A stretch of 64,000 nt of DNA from the NCBI RefSeq assembly GCF_049608145.1, contig NZ_JBMYXF010000001.1:62001-126000 (forward strand). The letters run 5' to 3'. Every line of letters begins with the position of its first letter. The stretch's first letter is position 1. The DNA comes from Halocynthiibacter sp049608145 (GTDB lineage: Bacteria > Pseudomonadota > Alphaproteobacteria > Rhodobacterales > Rhodobacteraceae). Below, piece by piece: positions 1 through 8,330 of this stretch. Made by a program: the position numbers and the translations under genes. The notes beneath the pieces were generated by a model. It was not told the origin of the DNA, did not search any database, and saw only the letters and a list, made by a program, of their open reading frames with translations.

Positions 1-346
1 GTGCCGTGCCGTTCACCCGCATCACAGTGGTGGATCCTGCCACCATAAACATCAGAGAAATTCGACCGTCTTCGACAATATTACGCAGTGTATCAAGGCG
101 TTGGTTTCCGCGCCAGTCAGGCAAAAGCAGGGTTTTGTCGTCCTGAATTTTCACCACAGGATCAATATCACCGCGCGGCGATCCATCTGTACCAGCGGGT
201 CCAGTTGTTGACAAAACGCAAAAGCGGCTGCGTTCAATCCAGTGCCGGTAGGCTGGTGTCAAAGCCGGTGTAACCTTCAGGATGGATGCGCCACCGGCTG
301 TTCCGTAAAGCGCTTCGAGGGATGCTATATCTTCGATGAAGTTCAT
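1..346 (-). CDS. Pyridoxamine 5'-phosphate oxidase-family FMN-binding protein, 3' part cut by window edge
   Basis: The minus-strand frame stays open from an ATG at 346 to the window edge, so only the first 115 codons are visible. The sequence reads like the PPOX-type flavoproteins of the MSMEG_1061/DR_2398 kind: a short helical lead, then 'FCVLSTTGPAGTDGSPRGD', then 'LLLPDWRGNQRLDTLRNI', the split-barrel FMN-binding core. These proteins bind FMN; their substrates are mostly unknown. The ATG overlaps the plsC stop codon (ATGA), so it is probably translated coupled to plsC as the last visible gene of the ftsE-ftsX-plsC operon. Confidence 0.8.
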   Translation of the reverse strand, partial: MNFIEDIASLEALYGTAGGASILKVTPALTPAYRHWIERSRFCVLSTTGPAGTDGSPRGDIDPVVKIQDDKTLLLPDWRGNQRLDTLRNIVEDGRISLMFMVAGSTTVMRVNGTA

Positions 347-1080
347 TCCTCGAACTCCTGCAGTCCGGCTTCGCGCATCAGGCGGTCAGAATGGGTTTCA
401 ACTGCGGTTTCCATGGCCTGCATGAAATCTTGTTGCGACAAGCCCGGTTCAATCGGATCAAGAAATTCCAGAACCGCCGTGCCGGGATAACGCATGATTC
501 CGTGACGTTTCCAGAAAACACCCACATTGGTGGCCGCAGGCACCACAGCTTGGCCTGTCTGTTCGTACAAAACATATGTCCCAACTTTATAAGGTTCCTT
601 CGCGCCAGCTGCGACACGGGTGCCCTGTGGGAAAATGATCAGCTGGCCTGCTTCCTGCTGACCGGTTTTTACATCAGCAACCATCTTTTTGATCGCCGCG
701 CCGCGTTTCCCGCGTTTGACAGGAATGGAATTGCTGAACCGCGCGTAGAGAGAAATCACCGGCACATACCGTAGCTCATCTTTGAAAATAAACTTAATAC
801 GGGGCAAGGCAGAGGACAGCATTAGGATGTCCAGAAAGCTTTGGTGTTTTGAGGCAACGATCACGGCACCATCAGGAATTTCACCGCGAATTTCAGTTTT
901 CAACCCAACCATCCAGGACGCGGTCCAACGCACCCAGTCGCAATACAAACGAATAACATCAAAGGCCCATTTTGGTTTCAGAAAAACAAAAGGCGCCAGA
1001 CCAAAACCGATGATTGGCAACATGATATACATCTGAATGATGAAAAGCAGGGATCGCACCCACTGAATGACATGCCACAT
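343..1080 (-). CDS. plsC: 1-acyl-sn-glycerol-3-phosphate acyltransferase
   Basis: Acylates lysophosphatidic acid to phosphatidic acid at the inner membrane. The 245-residue product has an N-terminal hydrophobic stretch ('LLFIIQMYIMLPIIGFGL'), the acyltransferase HX4D box as 'HQSFLD', and the substrate-binding 'FPQGTR' box (usually F-P-E-G-T-R, here Q). I place the start at the ATG at 1080, which overlaps the ftsX stop as TAATG; a longer frame upstream would lie inside ftsX. The coupling of a phospholipid-synthesis enzyme to FtsEX suggests shared expression during envelope growth (inference). Confidence 0.9.
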   Translation of the reverse strand: MWHVIQWVRSLLFIIQMYIMLPIIGFGLAPFVFLKPKWAFDVIRLYCDWVRWTASWMVGLKTEIRGEIPDGAVIVASKHQSFLDILMLSSALPRIKFIFKDELRYVPVISLYARFSNSIPVKRGKRGAAIKKMVADVKTGQQEAGQLIIFPQGTRVAAGAKEPYKVGTYVLYEQTGQAVVPAATNVGVFWKRHGIMRYPGTAVLEFLDPIEPGLSQQDFMQAMETAVETHSDRLMREAGLQEFEE

Positions 1081-1991
1081 TATGTTTGCTCCTTCAGAGA
1101 TCTGAATGCTGCCGTGTGTGTTGCCCAGAATGCCACCATACCTGCCAGCAGAGGAATGATCAGGGGCCACAACCATTGTAGCCCGACAAAGGACAGGCCG
1201 GTTAGGAAATTTGTTTGCGCGACTTCGCCTGGATCAGGCATCAGAATGACGGCGAGACAGCCGATCAACGTGCCCATCGCCGCACCAGCCATCGCGCGCA
1301 GGGTGAAACGACGTACAAAAGCCCGCGCGATATAGTTGTCCTGCGCGCCAACCAGACGCAGCACATTGATCACCTGTCGGTTTGCCGCCAGGGCCGATCC
1401 CGCGGCAAGCGTTACAATGGCCGCCGTGGTAAAAGCAATCAGGATCAGAACCAGCATACCAAGGCTGCGCAGCCGGTTGGCGGCCGACACAAGCGGGGCG
1501 CGCCATCGGCTGTGATCATCAAGGATCGCGCCAGGGGCTTCGCCCGCAAGGCGCAGGCGCAGGCCGGATACATCATATCCAGGCGTGGCTTCGACGATTT
1601 CGATCAGCCGGGGCACAGGCAGATGAACCAGCGACAAATCACTGCCAAACCATGGGGCCAACAGGGCGTTTTGTTCTTCATCGGTCAGGGCGCGTGCCTC
1701 ACTGATGCCGGGTGTTGTGCGCAGCACATCTAGGGCCGCTTCGGTTTGGGCATCCACCTGTCCTGCAGGCGCGGCGATGCGCACTGTTGCGGTACGCGCC
1801 AGTTCATCGGCCCAACGGTCTGCGACGCGCCCGGTGGCCATTGACAATGCAAGGGCGAACACCGCCAGAAACGCCATGGCACCTGATGCAAACAAGGTCA
1901 GCCAGGCCGTGTGTCCGGTGGCGGGCACAATCCCGGATGCGCTGCTTTCTTTCAGGTCAGCGATCAGCGTCAGAAATGAAAAACCCTTCAT
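1080..1991 (-). CDS. ftsX: Cell division protein FtsX (ABC transporter permease-like)
   Basis: Membrane subunit of the FtsEX complex, which in other bacteria controls septal peptidoglycan hydrolases. The 303 residues show one TM segment near residues 28-50, a periplasmic domain of about 110 residues, and three C-terminal TM segments, the FtsX topology. The ATG at 1991 overlaps the ftsE stop (TGATG), and the TAA overlaps the plsC start, so the three genes are translationally coupled. The sequence is divergent from the enterobacterial protein, as usual in alphaproteobacteria; the call rests on topology plus linkage to ftsE. Confidence 0.88.
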   Translation of the reverse strand: MKGFSFLTLIADLKESSASGIVPATGHTAWLTLFASGAMAFLAVFALALSMATGRVADRWADELARTATVRIAAPAGQVDAQTEAALDVLRTTPGISEARALTDEEQNALLAPWFGSDLSLVHLPVPRLIEIVEATPGYDVSGLRLRLAGEAPGAILDDHSRWRAPLVSAANRLRSLGMLVLILIAFTTAAIVTLAAGSALAANRQVINVLRLVGAQDNYIARAFVRRFTLRAMAGAAMGTLIGCLAVILMPDPGEVAQTNFLTGLSFVGLQWLWPLIIPLLAGMVAFWATHTAAFRSLKEQT

Positions 1992-2668
1992 CAGAGATCC
2001 ACCCCCGCAGACTGAACCCGGCGGTTTGCGATACGCAGCACCCGGGTGTTGACCTGTGATTTAGCCATACGGATCAGGGCCAGATCATGAGTGGCGATCA
2101 TAATGGTCTTTCCCATTTTGTTCAGCTCGATCAAAAGCTGCAGAATACGCTGGGACATTTCCGAATCAACGTTGCCCGTGGGTTCATCCGCCAGAACCAC
2201 ATCCGGAGACATGATCACCGCCCGGGCCAGAGCGGCACGCTGACGTTCCCCACCTGACAATTCCTGTGGCAGGGCGTCGGCGCGATGACCAAGACCAACC
2301 CATTGCAACAGTTCCTGGAGATTTTCCGTTTCATCCCCCGGGTCACGCCCGGAAACGATCAGGGGCAGCGCCACATTTTGACGCAAAGACAGGTGATCCA
2401 GAAACCGGCAATCCTGATGCACAACACCGATTCGTCGTCGGGTACGGGCAATTTCATCTCGGGACATCTGACGCACATCATCGCCAAAAAGCCGGACCTG
2501 GCCGGCAGTTGCGATCAGTTCCATATAGCAAAGCTTCATAAAGGTAGATTTGCCAGCCCCTGACGGTCCCGTCAGAAAGTGAAACGAACCAGGTGCAAGT
2601 TTTAGCGAAATTTCGGACAGCATCTCGCCGTCGCCATAGTTGTATGCCGCCTTCTGCAACTCAATCAT
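1991..2668 (-). CDS. ftsE: Cell division ATP-binding protein FtsE
   Basis: ABC ATPase partner of FtsX. All nucleotide-binding motifs are intact: Walker A 'GPSGAGKST' at residues 34-42, the signature 'LSGGERQRAALARA', Walker B 'VVLADEPTG' and the switch His in 'IATHD'. Length 225 fits the family. It is preceded by a good Shine-Dalgarno (CAGGAGGAATGCC before the ATG). It is first in the ftsE-ftsX-plsC-PPOX string and faces away from the zinc-ribbon gene at 2875, so its promoter lies in the 206-nt gap 2669-2874. Confidence 0.93.
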   Translation of the reverse strand: MIELQKAAYNYGDGEMLSEISLKLAPGSFHFLTGPSGAGKSTFMKLCYMELIATAGQVRLFGDDVRQMSRDEIARTRRRIGVVHQDCRFLDHLSLRQNVALPLIVSGRDPGDETENLQELLQWVGLGHRADALPQELSGGERQRAALARAVIMSPDVVLADEPTGNVDSEMSQRILQLLIELNKMGKTIMIATHDLALIRMAKSQVNTRVLRIANRRVQSAGVDL

Positions 2669-2812
2669 GGCATTCCTCCTGAGTATTTCATTTATGTATT
2701 GTTTCCCAGGCTGTTTGGTGACAGTTTTGCCTCACAGAACAGAATGTTTCAATCGGTTCGCGACACAATAGCTTTAAAAATGCGTGTTCTCTTGTTAGTA
2801 CCAATAAATCCC

Positions 2813-2840
2813 GCCTGATAATTCCTTTTGCAGATCAGGC
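2813..2840. repeat. Inverted repeat in the ftsE / zinc-ribbon divergent promoter region
   Basis: Seven-base perfect arms, GCCTGAT at 2813-2819 and ATCAGGC at 2834-2840, separated by 14 nt, lie 35 nt upstream of the zinc-ribbon gene. It could be an operator or an mRNA leader hairpin. The arms are short enough for chance, so this is only a candidate. Confidence 0.3.
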
Positions 2841-2874
2841 ATCACTGACGAAATTAATATCGGGGCAGCCCCAC

Positions 2875-3660
2875 ATGAGACTGATATGTCCGGAGTGTGA
2901 CGCAAATTACGAAGTAGATGCGCAGGTTATTCCTGACAACGGCCGTGATGTGCAATGCTCTGCTTGCGGAACCACTTGGTTTCAGCAGAAAGAAACACCT
3001 GCGCCTGCTGCTGCCCCTGTGGATGCAAATGTTGCTGAAACAGTTGCACAACCTGCGGAAACCACCCGCCCTGAGACTCGTTTCGTAGAAATCCCCCGGC
3101 CCCAGCAGCAGCTGGACGAAGCTGTTGTTGATATCTTGCGGGAAGAAGCGGTCATTGAAGAAACTGCCCGTGCTGCAGAACGTGATGGTCCCGGTCTTGC
3201 AGAAAGTCTTTCGAAAGCAACAGAAGACACGCCTCGCAACGGTGACATGGCACAGGTCTCTGCTGAACAGGGCACTGTTAAAAATGTAACGGCTGATGTC
3301 GTGACTGATTCTGCCGATAACGCGCATCGTGCGGATCTTTTGCCTGATATTGACATGATCAACTCTACCCTGCGTGCCGCCGCGGAAGACACACCGAGCG
3401 ACACAGCAGAAGCAACCGTTGAAAATACTCAGCCAGCCCGTGGTGGTTTTCGCCGGGGTTTTCTGATGATGATCCTTTTGTTGATCATTGCTACAGTGAT
3501 CTATTCCAGTGCGCCGAAAATCATCGAATTCTGGCCCGCTGGAGCGCCTTACCTAACGGCTTATGTTGATTGGGTTGATGGCCTGCGCATCTGGATTGAT
3601 GGGTTTATGGGCAATGCTGCGGACAGCCTTAGTGGTTTGACCGATACATCAGGCACCTGA
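2875..3660 (+). CDS. Zinc-ribbon (MJ0042-type) single-pass membrane protein
   Basis: The N-terminus is a MJ0042-type zinc finger: Cys5-x2-Cys8 and Cys28-x2-Cys31 ('LICPECDANYEV ... VQCSACGTTWFQ'). A long acidic, alanine-rich linker (residues about 40-190) follows, then one TM segment (about 196-215, 'FLMMILLLIIATVIYSS') and a short C-terminal tail. The family is common in alphaproteobacteria and its role is unknown; the ribbon is probably cytoplasmic. It is transcribed away from ftsE, a linkage I have seen described as frequent in Rhodobacterales but cannot verify here. No strong Shine-Dalgarno precedes the ATG; a GGGGCAGCCCC hairpin does. Confidence 0.85.
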   Translation: MRLICPECDANYEVDAQVIPDNGRDVQCSACGTTWFQQKETPAPAAAPVDANVAETVAQPAETTRPETRFVEIPRPQQQLDEAVVDILREEAVIEETARAAERDGPGLAESLSKATEDTPRNGDMAQVSAEQGTVKNVTADVVTDSADNAHRADLLPDIDMINSTLRAAAEDTPSDTAEATVENTQPARGGFRRGFLMMILLLIIATVIYSSAPKIIEFWPAGAPYLTAYVDWVDGLRIWIDGFMGNAADSLSGLTDTSGT

Positions 3661-3702
3661 CGTTCAGCGTATTTCCAGAACAACTTACCAAAGGCTCTTG
3701 GA

Positions 3703-6315
3703 TCAGAACCGGTCTAACAGGCGTTCCAGATAGTTGCGTTCAATTTCCGGGCGTGTGGGGTCAGACGACCGGTCATGCAATTCATCCAATAGATCCCGGG
3801 CGCGCTGGCGCAGATCATCACTTTGCAGCATGTCTTCACCTGTTCCAACGGCCCCTGATCCGGGGTTGATATTACGCCCCAGTGGGTCCTGGCGTGTGGC
3901 CTGGCCAGTGTCCTGTTCTTGAGCGTCGTTGTTCTGGGGGGCCTGGTTTTGCGCCAGAGCATTGCCCAGCTGGCGCATGCCTTCACGCATTTGTTCCATC
4001 GCATCTGCCTGATCTTCAAGCGCCCCGGCAAGATCCCCGTTACGCAGTTTATCTTCTGCACGGTCCATGGCTTCTCCAGCGCGATCCAGGGCTTCACGTG
4101 CGGCGTCGCCTTCTTCACTGCCTGCCCCGGGAAGATTGGCCCGTTGTTGGTCCAGTTCATCGCGCAGGGCCTGCTGGCGTTCCGCCAGGCTTTGTTCGCC
4201 ATCACTGCCCGCACCGCCAGTTTGATCTCGGCGTGTTTGTCCCTGGCCGGTGCCACCATCGGTCTGACCTTCGCCTTGGCTTTCGCCACCCTGTTCACTG
4301 TGTTGTTGCCCACGTCCCGAGGCCCCGTCACGACCTTCATTCTGGTTGCTCTGGCCGGATTGCGCGTTGGGATTAAACTGTTCCTGAAGATCCCGGAATG
4401 CCTGATCAGACAGGCCCTGCTGTTCTTCAAGTGTTTCCCCAAGGTCTTCCATAGCTTGTTCGCCAGGGCTTTGCATATCGCCATCCCCGCCGCCCTGGGT
4501 CACACGCATGTTTTCCATCATTTGTGACAGCTCGTTTAGCAGCTCCTGGGCCTCAGCCATGCGACCTTGTTCCATCAGTTCCTGAATGCGGTCCATCATC
4601 TCTTGAATGTCAGCCTGGCTCAGCGACTGGCTTTCGCCGGAATTGGGTTCATCGGTTGTGTCTTCGGGATTTTGTGCAAGCTGGCGCATATAGTCGCGTG
4701 TTGCGTCGCGCAATTCATCCATCAGTTGCTGAATTTCCTGGTCAGACGCCCCGTCGCGCATCGCCTGGGTCAGGCGTTCCTGGGCGCGGCGCATCCGTTC
4801 CAATGCGTCTGACAAAGATCCATCTTCGATCAACAGCGCAATATCCCAAAGCGCCCCGGCCAGTTCCTCTTGTGTTTCGGTCGTCAGGGGGGCGGCTTCC
4901 AAACGACGCAGGACAGTGCGCAACATCAGATAAGACGAACTGTCATCGAAAAATCCGTCAGGGCGATGGGTGAAGGCGCGGATCATCTGGGCAGAACGCT
5001 GCGCATTTGCACGCGCCCATAGAATATCACGGCGCATTTCAATGATCGCGCGGGCCAGCGGATCAAAGAAACGTCGCCCAGGCATGGGCAGATATTCAGG
5101 GGCGGATTGGCCGATCTGGCCGCGCGCATCTGTAACCGTCAATACCATTTTTACAGGCAGGCCGGACCAGGGATGTTCTGACAGGTTTTCCATCAGCGTT
5201 TCGGTGAAGTCCCCGCGATCCCCGGCAATTGTCATGGGAAGATCAAGGATCAGGGGCGCGCGCGGATCAGGCTCAGTCGCAAGCCCATAGCGGCGCGACA
5301 AAAGCGTTTCGTCCAGTGTATATTCAACCTGCCCCGACACCACGCCGTAATCATCGCGCGCTGTAAACTCTTGGGACATCAGGCCGGATGCCTCGGTTTC
5401 TGGATCGCCAGACAGTTCCACCTGAGGGGCCGCATCAGGCAGGGCGATCATTGTCCAATGTGCGTCGTCTGTTCCTGTAATTGCCACAGTCCCACTGTGT
5501 TCCAGCAGAAATTCCGGCGTCATATTCACAAGGGGGTCTTCTAGATTGCCTTTGTCTGCCCTGGCGATATCTGTCACGGATTGTTGCAGTGCAAGCACGC
5601 CGGGTTCACCATAAAACCGTAGACTGATCCGGCTGCCTTGCGGGGCGGAAACGTTCTGCCCGGTCAGATCATTCAAATACAGAACGGGCAGGCCGGTATA
5701 GGCAGGGGGTTCCACCCATCCCTCCCATTGCGCGCCGGAAATATTCCGCCCAGGGTCACCGCCCGCCAGCACCGTAGGTACGGCAGACAGTTGCGCCAAT
5801 GAACCGGACAGGCCGGCAATCATTACAGCAAGCAAGGCCGTATATCGCAAAGCATAGGGATCGCGCGGGGCAAGACGCGGGTTCAGTTTCGGTGCGCGGG
5901 CTTTTGCCGCCTCATCCTGCATCCGCGCCTGATGGGCCTGCCAGATCGCGCGCGAGGCGGGATCATCACCGCCCATACCTTGTGTGTCTGTCAGGGTTGC
6001 CAGGGGATCACCGGTTAGGGTTGCGTCAAGTCGGGCAAGGGTTTCCATGCGCGTCGGAACACGTAAAGATCGCAGGCCTCTGACTAGGAAATACAACCCG
6101 ATCAGCGCTGCCAGTGCCAGAATTCCACGCAGCCAGATGTCAGGAAGCTCATACAGAAGGCCAGAAAAAATCCCTGCAAATACAAGCGCAAACACAACCC
6201 ACAGCGGCCAGAAACTATGGCAGATCCGTTCAGCCAGCATTCCCAATCGCGTCAGGTGGATCTGACGTTTTAGCCTAGATGTTTCCCAGGATTTGTCCTG
6301 CTTTCTGACGTTCAC
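3703..6315 (-). CDS. DUF4175 / TIGR02302 family membrane protein, 870 aa
   Basis: A large membrane protein of unknown function that is widespread in alphaproteobacteria. Two TM segments lie near residues 35-80 ('WPLWVVFALVFAGIFSGLLY', 'ILALAALIGLYFLV') and a third near 160-180. A periplasmic-looking beta-rich region covers about 190-430. The C-terminal half is helical and charged (runs such as 'MDRIQELMEQGRMAEAQELL'), with a Q/G/E-rich low-complexity stretch at about 630-720. It follows lysA by 46 nt on the same strand and may share its transcript. It converges on the zinc-ribbon gene. Confidence 0.85.
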   Translation of the reverse strand: MNVRKQDKSWETSRLKRQIHLTRLGMLAERICHSFWPLWVVFALVFAGIFSGLLYELPDIWLRGILALAALIGLYFLVRGLRSLRVPTRMETLARLDATLTGDPLATLTDTQGMGGDDPASRAIWQAHQARMQDEAAKARAPKLNPRLAPRDPYALRYTALLAVMIAGLSGSLAQLSAVPTVLAGGDPGRNISGAQWEGWVEPPAYTGLPVLYLNDLTGQNVSAPQGSRISLRFYGEPGVLALQQSVTDIARADKGNLEDPLVNMTPEFLLEHSGTVAITGTDDAHWTMIALPDAAPQVELSGDPETEASGLMSQEFTARDDYGVVSGQVEYTLDETLLSRRYGLATEPDPRAPLILDLPMTIAGDRGDFTETLMENLSEHPWSGLPVKMVLTVTDARGQIGQSAPEYLPMPGRRFFDPLARAIIEMRRDILWARANAQRSAQMIRAFTHRPDGFFDDSSSYLMLRTVLRRLEAAPLTTETQEELAGALWDIALLIEDGSLSDALERMRRAQERLTQAMRDGASDQEIQQLMDELRDATRDYMRQLAQNPEDTTDEPNSGESQSLSQADIQEMMDRIQELMEQGRMAEAQELLNELSQMMENMRVTQGGGDGDMQSPGEQAMEDLGETLEEQQGLSDQAFRDLQEQFNPNAQSGQSNQNEGRDGASGRGQQHSEQGGESQGEGQTDGGTGQGQTRRDQTGGAGSDGEQSLAERQQALRDELDQQRANLPGAGSEEGDAAREALDRAGEAMDRAEDKLRNGDLAGALEDQADAMEQMREGMRQLGNALAQNQAPQNNDAQEQDTGQATRQDPLGRNINPGSGAVGTGEDMLQSDDLRQRARDLLDELHDRSSDPTRPEIERNYLERLLDRF

Positions 6316-6361
6316 ACCGGGCCCTTTCAGATGCTCCGGCGATGCTTGCAGGCCGCCGGAA

Positions 6362-7630
6362 TTACAGCCACTCGGGGATGGTATCGCGATTCAACATCTC
6401 TTCATAGGTCGGACGCGCGCGAATGACCGCAAATTGATCGCCCTGCACCAGGACCTCGGGGATCAGGGGGCGCGAATTATATTCAGACGCCATCACCGCG
6501 CCATATGCCCCGGCGGATCGGAAGGCCACCAGATCGCCCGTATCCATAGTCGCCAGATCACGTCCTTTGGCAAATGTATCGCCACTTTCGCAAATCGGAC
6601 CAACGATGTCATAGCGATCCGGTTCAACCCCGGGCGCAGGTTCCATGACCGGCACAATGTCGTGGTGAGCTTCGTACATTGCGGGGCGCACAAGATCGTT
6701 CATCGCCGCATCGACAATCAGGAATTTGCGGTCTTCGCCTTCCTTCACATAGATGGTTTCAGACACGAGAATGCCCGCGTTGCCCGCGATGAGACGGCCT
6801 GGTTCGATCTCGATCTCGCAATTGAGATGGCTCAGCGTTTCCTTGACCATCGCGCCGTATTCCACTGGCAATGGGGGACGGTCGTTGTTTTGCTCATAAG
6901 GGATGCCAAGACCGCCGCCAAGATCAAGACGCGTGATCTCGTGACCCTGAGCGCGCAGGTCTTCCGTGAGTTCCGCGACCTTTTGATAGGCAGCTTTATA
7001 GGGCGCAAGATCGGTCAGTTGCGATCCGATATGCACATCAATGCCGACAACTTTCAGACCGGGCAGTTTGGCGATTTCGGCGTAGACTTCACGCGCGCGA
7101 CTGATGGGAATGCCGAATTTATTCTCGGATTTACCTGTCGCGATTTTGGCATGGGTTTTCGCATCCACATCCGGGTTCACGCGGACAGTGACGGGGGCCA
7201 CAACGCCCAGCTCCAGCGCGACCTGGCTCAACAGACGCATTTCCGGTTCGGATTCGAGGTTGAACTGACGGATGCCACCTTTCAGAACCAACTCCATCTC
7301 ATCCCGGGTTTTGCCGATGCCGGAAAACACGATGCGCTCGCCCGGAACACCGGCCGCTTTCGCACGCATATATTCGCCACCAGACACCACATCCATGCCA
7401 GCGCCCAGATCGCCCAGCAGTTTCAGTACCGCGAGGTTGGAACAGGCTTTGACGGCATAACAAACCAGATGATCCATGCCCTCAAGCGCTTCATCGAACA
7501 GGCGGTAATGGCGCGCAAGCGTGCGGGCGGAATAGATGTAACAGGGCGTGCCAACCTGACGCGCGATTTCACGCACAGAGACATCCTCGGCATGCAGTTC
7601 GCCGTCTTTATAAAGAAAATAATCCATCAT
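6362..7630 (-). CDS. lysA: Diaminopimelate decarboxylase
   Basis: Last step of lysine synthesis: meso-diaminopimelate to L-lysine and CO2, with PLP. The fold type III markers are present: the PLP lysine in 'CYAVKACSN' (Lys61), the glycine-rich 'DLGGGLGIPY', and the C-terminal 'GPICESGD' loop that contributes the active-site Cys across the dimer. Length 422 matches the family. The usual neighbours argH and a tiny lipoprotein gene lie upstream on the same strand, but here a DUF6966-like gene and 236 nt of AT-rich DNA separate them from lysA. Confidence 0.95.
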   Translation of the reverse strand: MMDYFLYKDGELHAEDVSVREIARQVGTPCYIYSARTLARHYRLFDEALEGMDHLVCYAVKACSNLAVLKLLGDLGAGMDVVSGGEYMRAKAAGVPGERIVFSGIGKTRDEMELVLKGGIRQFNLESEPEMRLLSQVALELGVVAPVTVRVNPDVDAKTHAKIATGKSENKFGIPISRAREVYAEIAKLPGLKVVGIDVHIGSQLTDLAPYKAAYQKVAELTEDLRAQGHEITRLDLGGGLGIPYEQNNDRPPLPVEYGAMVKETLSHLNCEIEIEPGRLIAGNAGILVSETIYVKEGEDRKFLIVDAAMNDLVRPAMYEAHHDIVPVMEPAPGVEPDRYDIVGPICESGDTFAKGRDLATMDTGDLVAFRSAGAYGAVMASEYNSRPLIPEVLVQGDQFAVIRARPTYEEMLNRDTIPEWL

Positions 7631-7866
7631 GCGCTCCCGTATTCGTTGGGAACGCTGTTAGCCTGGGGTGCGGGGAAAGGGAAGTAAAAGTGGTGATTAT
7701 GGACCTATCGACAGAGCCTGACTATACAGGCTGAACCTGATAGAGAAGCTGCCGGTTTGATGACAGAAGCCAGCCACTTTGAACGCAAGAAAAATTTTAA
7801 GGTTCTGAAAGTAATCTATTTCAGTCATTTTGCGTGAAGTTTTTTCATGCCTAGCTTAAACCTCAG

Positions 7867-8151
7867 CTAGCGTTGAAGCGACTTTGCGGAAGCATAACCC
7901 CGGTCCAGAAGCTTAAACAGTCGATCACTCCCCGCACACCATATATAGTCGTTCAAACTTCCCATCCCACCTAAACAGCCCAAAAACTGTTTTGCACATG
8001 CAGCGTCAGAATTTTGCGCGATTTTCCCAATTTTATATATCTTTGCGGCCCAGAACTCATTTCCAAGTTCTGACAAAATGTCACCCATCTCCTGCAAGAT
8101 ACCTGCAAACTGTTCGACTTCGGGGTGCAAGCTTCCTGTATCTGACGGCAA
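7867..8151 (-). CDS. Small DUF6966-like protein
   Basis: A 94-residue soluble protein. The segment 'FLGCLGGMGSLNDYIW' with the preceding 'GNEFWAAKIYKI' resembles the DUF6966 family as I recall it (short proteins with a conserved GGMGS[FL]ND motif), some of which occur as presumed immunity proteins. The only usable far-upstream start is TTG at 8151, two nt after the stop of the lipoprotein gene; an internal ATG 'MGDILSELG' would remove 21 residues. The following 236 nt to lysA are AT-rich and coding-free, so the gene looks like an insertion into an argH-lipoprotein-lysA operon. Confidence 0.6.
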   Translation of the reverse strand: MPSDTGSLHPEVEQFAGILQEMGDILSELGNEFWAAKIYKIGKIAQNSDAACAKQFLGCLGGMGSLNDYIWCAGSDRLFKLLDRGYASAKSLQR

Positions 8152-8153
8152 GA

Positions 8154-8330
8154 TTACAACCCAACCCCAACCGTCACAGGACCACTTTTCGCCCCAACAG
8201 ACCCGCCGACGCTCACCCCACCAGTGCCGACAGAAACACCAACGCCTGCGGTGGGGCGGATGGGTTCGCCGTCGGCGCCGCAGGCGGTGAGGCCTGCGGT
8301 GGTGATGAGGGCTAGGAGAATACGCTTCAT
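8154..8330 (-). CDS. Tiny lipoprotein between argH and lysA (LptM/YifL-position)
   Basis: A 58-residue lipoprotein: start 'MKRILLALITTAGLTACG' has a charged lead, a hydrophobic core and a lipobox LTAC with acylation Cys17. The mature part is Gly/Val/Ser-rich ('GVSVGTGGVSVGGSVG'). Its ATG overlaps the argH stop as ATGA. A small lipoprotein next to lysA is a conserved arrangement in proteobacteria; in gammaproteobacteria that gene is lptM (yifL), an LptD assembly factor. Orthology in function is inferred from position only, since the mature region is not recognisably alike. Confidence 0.8.
   Translation of the reverse strand: MKRILLALITTAGLTACGADGEPIRPTAGVGVSVGTGGVSVGGSVGAKSGPVTVGVGL

Noticed and set aside
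6293..7687. Long plus-strand open frame (464 codons) opposite lysA
   Set aside because: The translation is His- and Arg-rich without any domain and lies antisense to a complete, well-conserved lysA; a shadow of codon bias.
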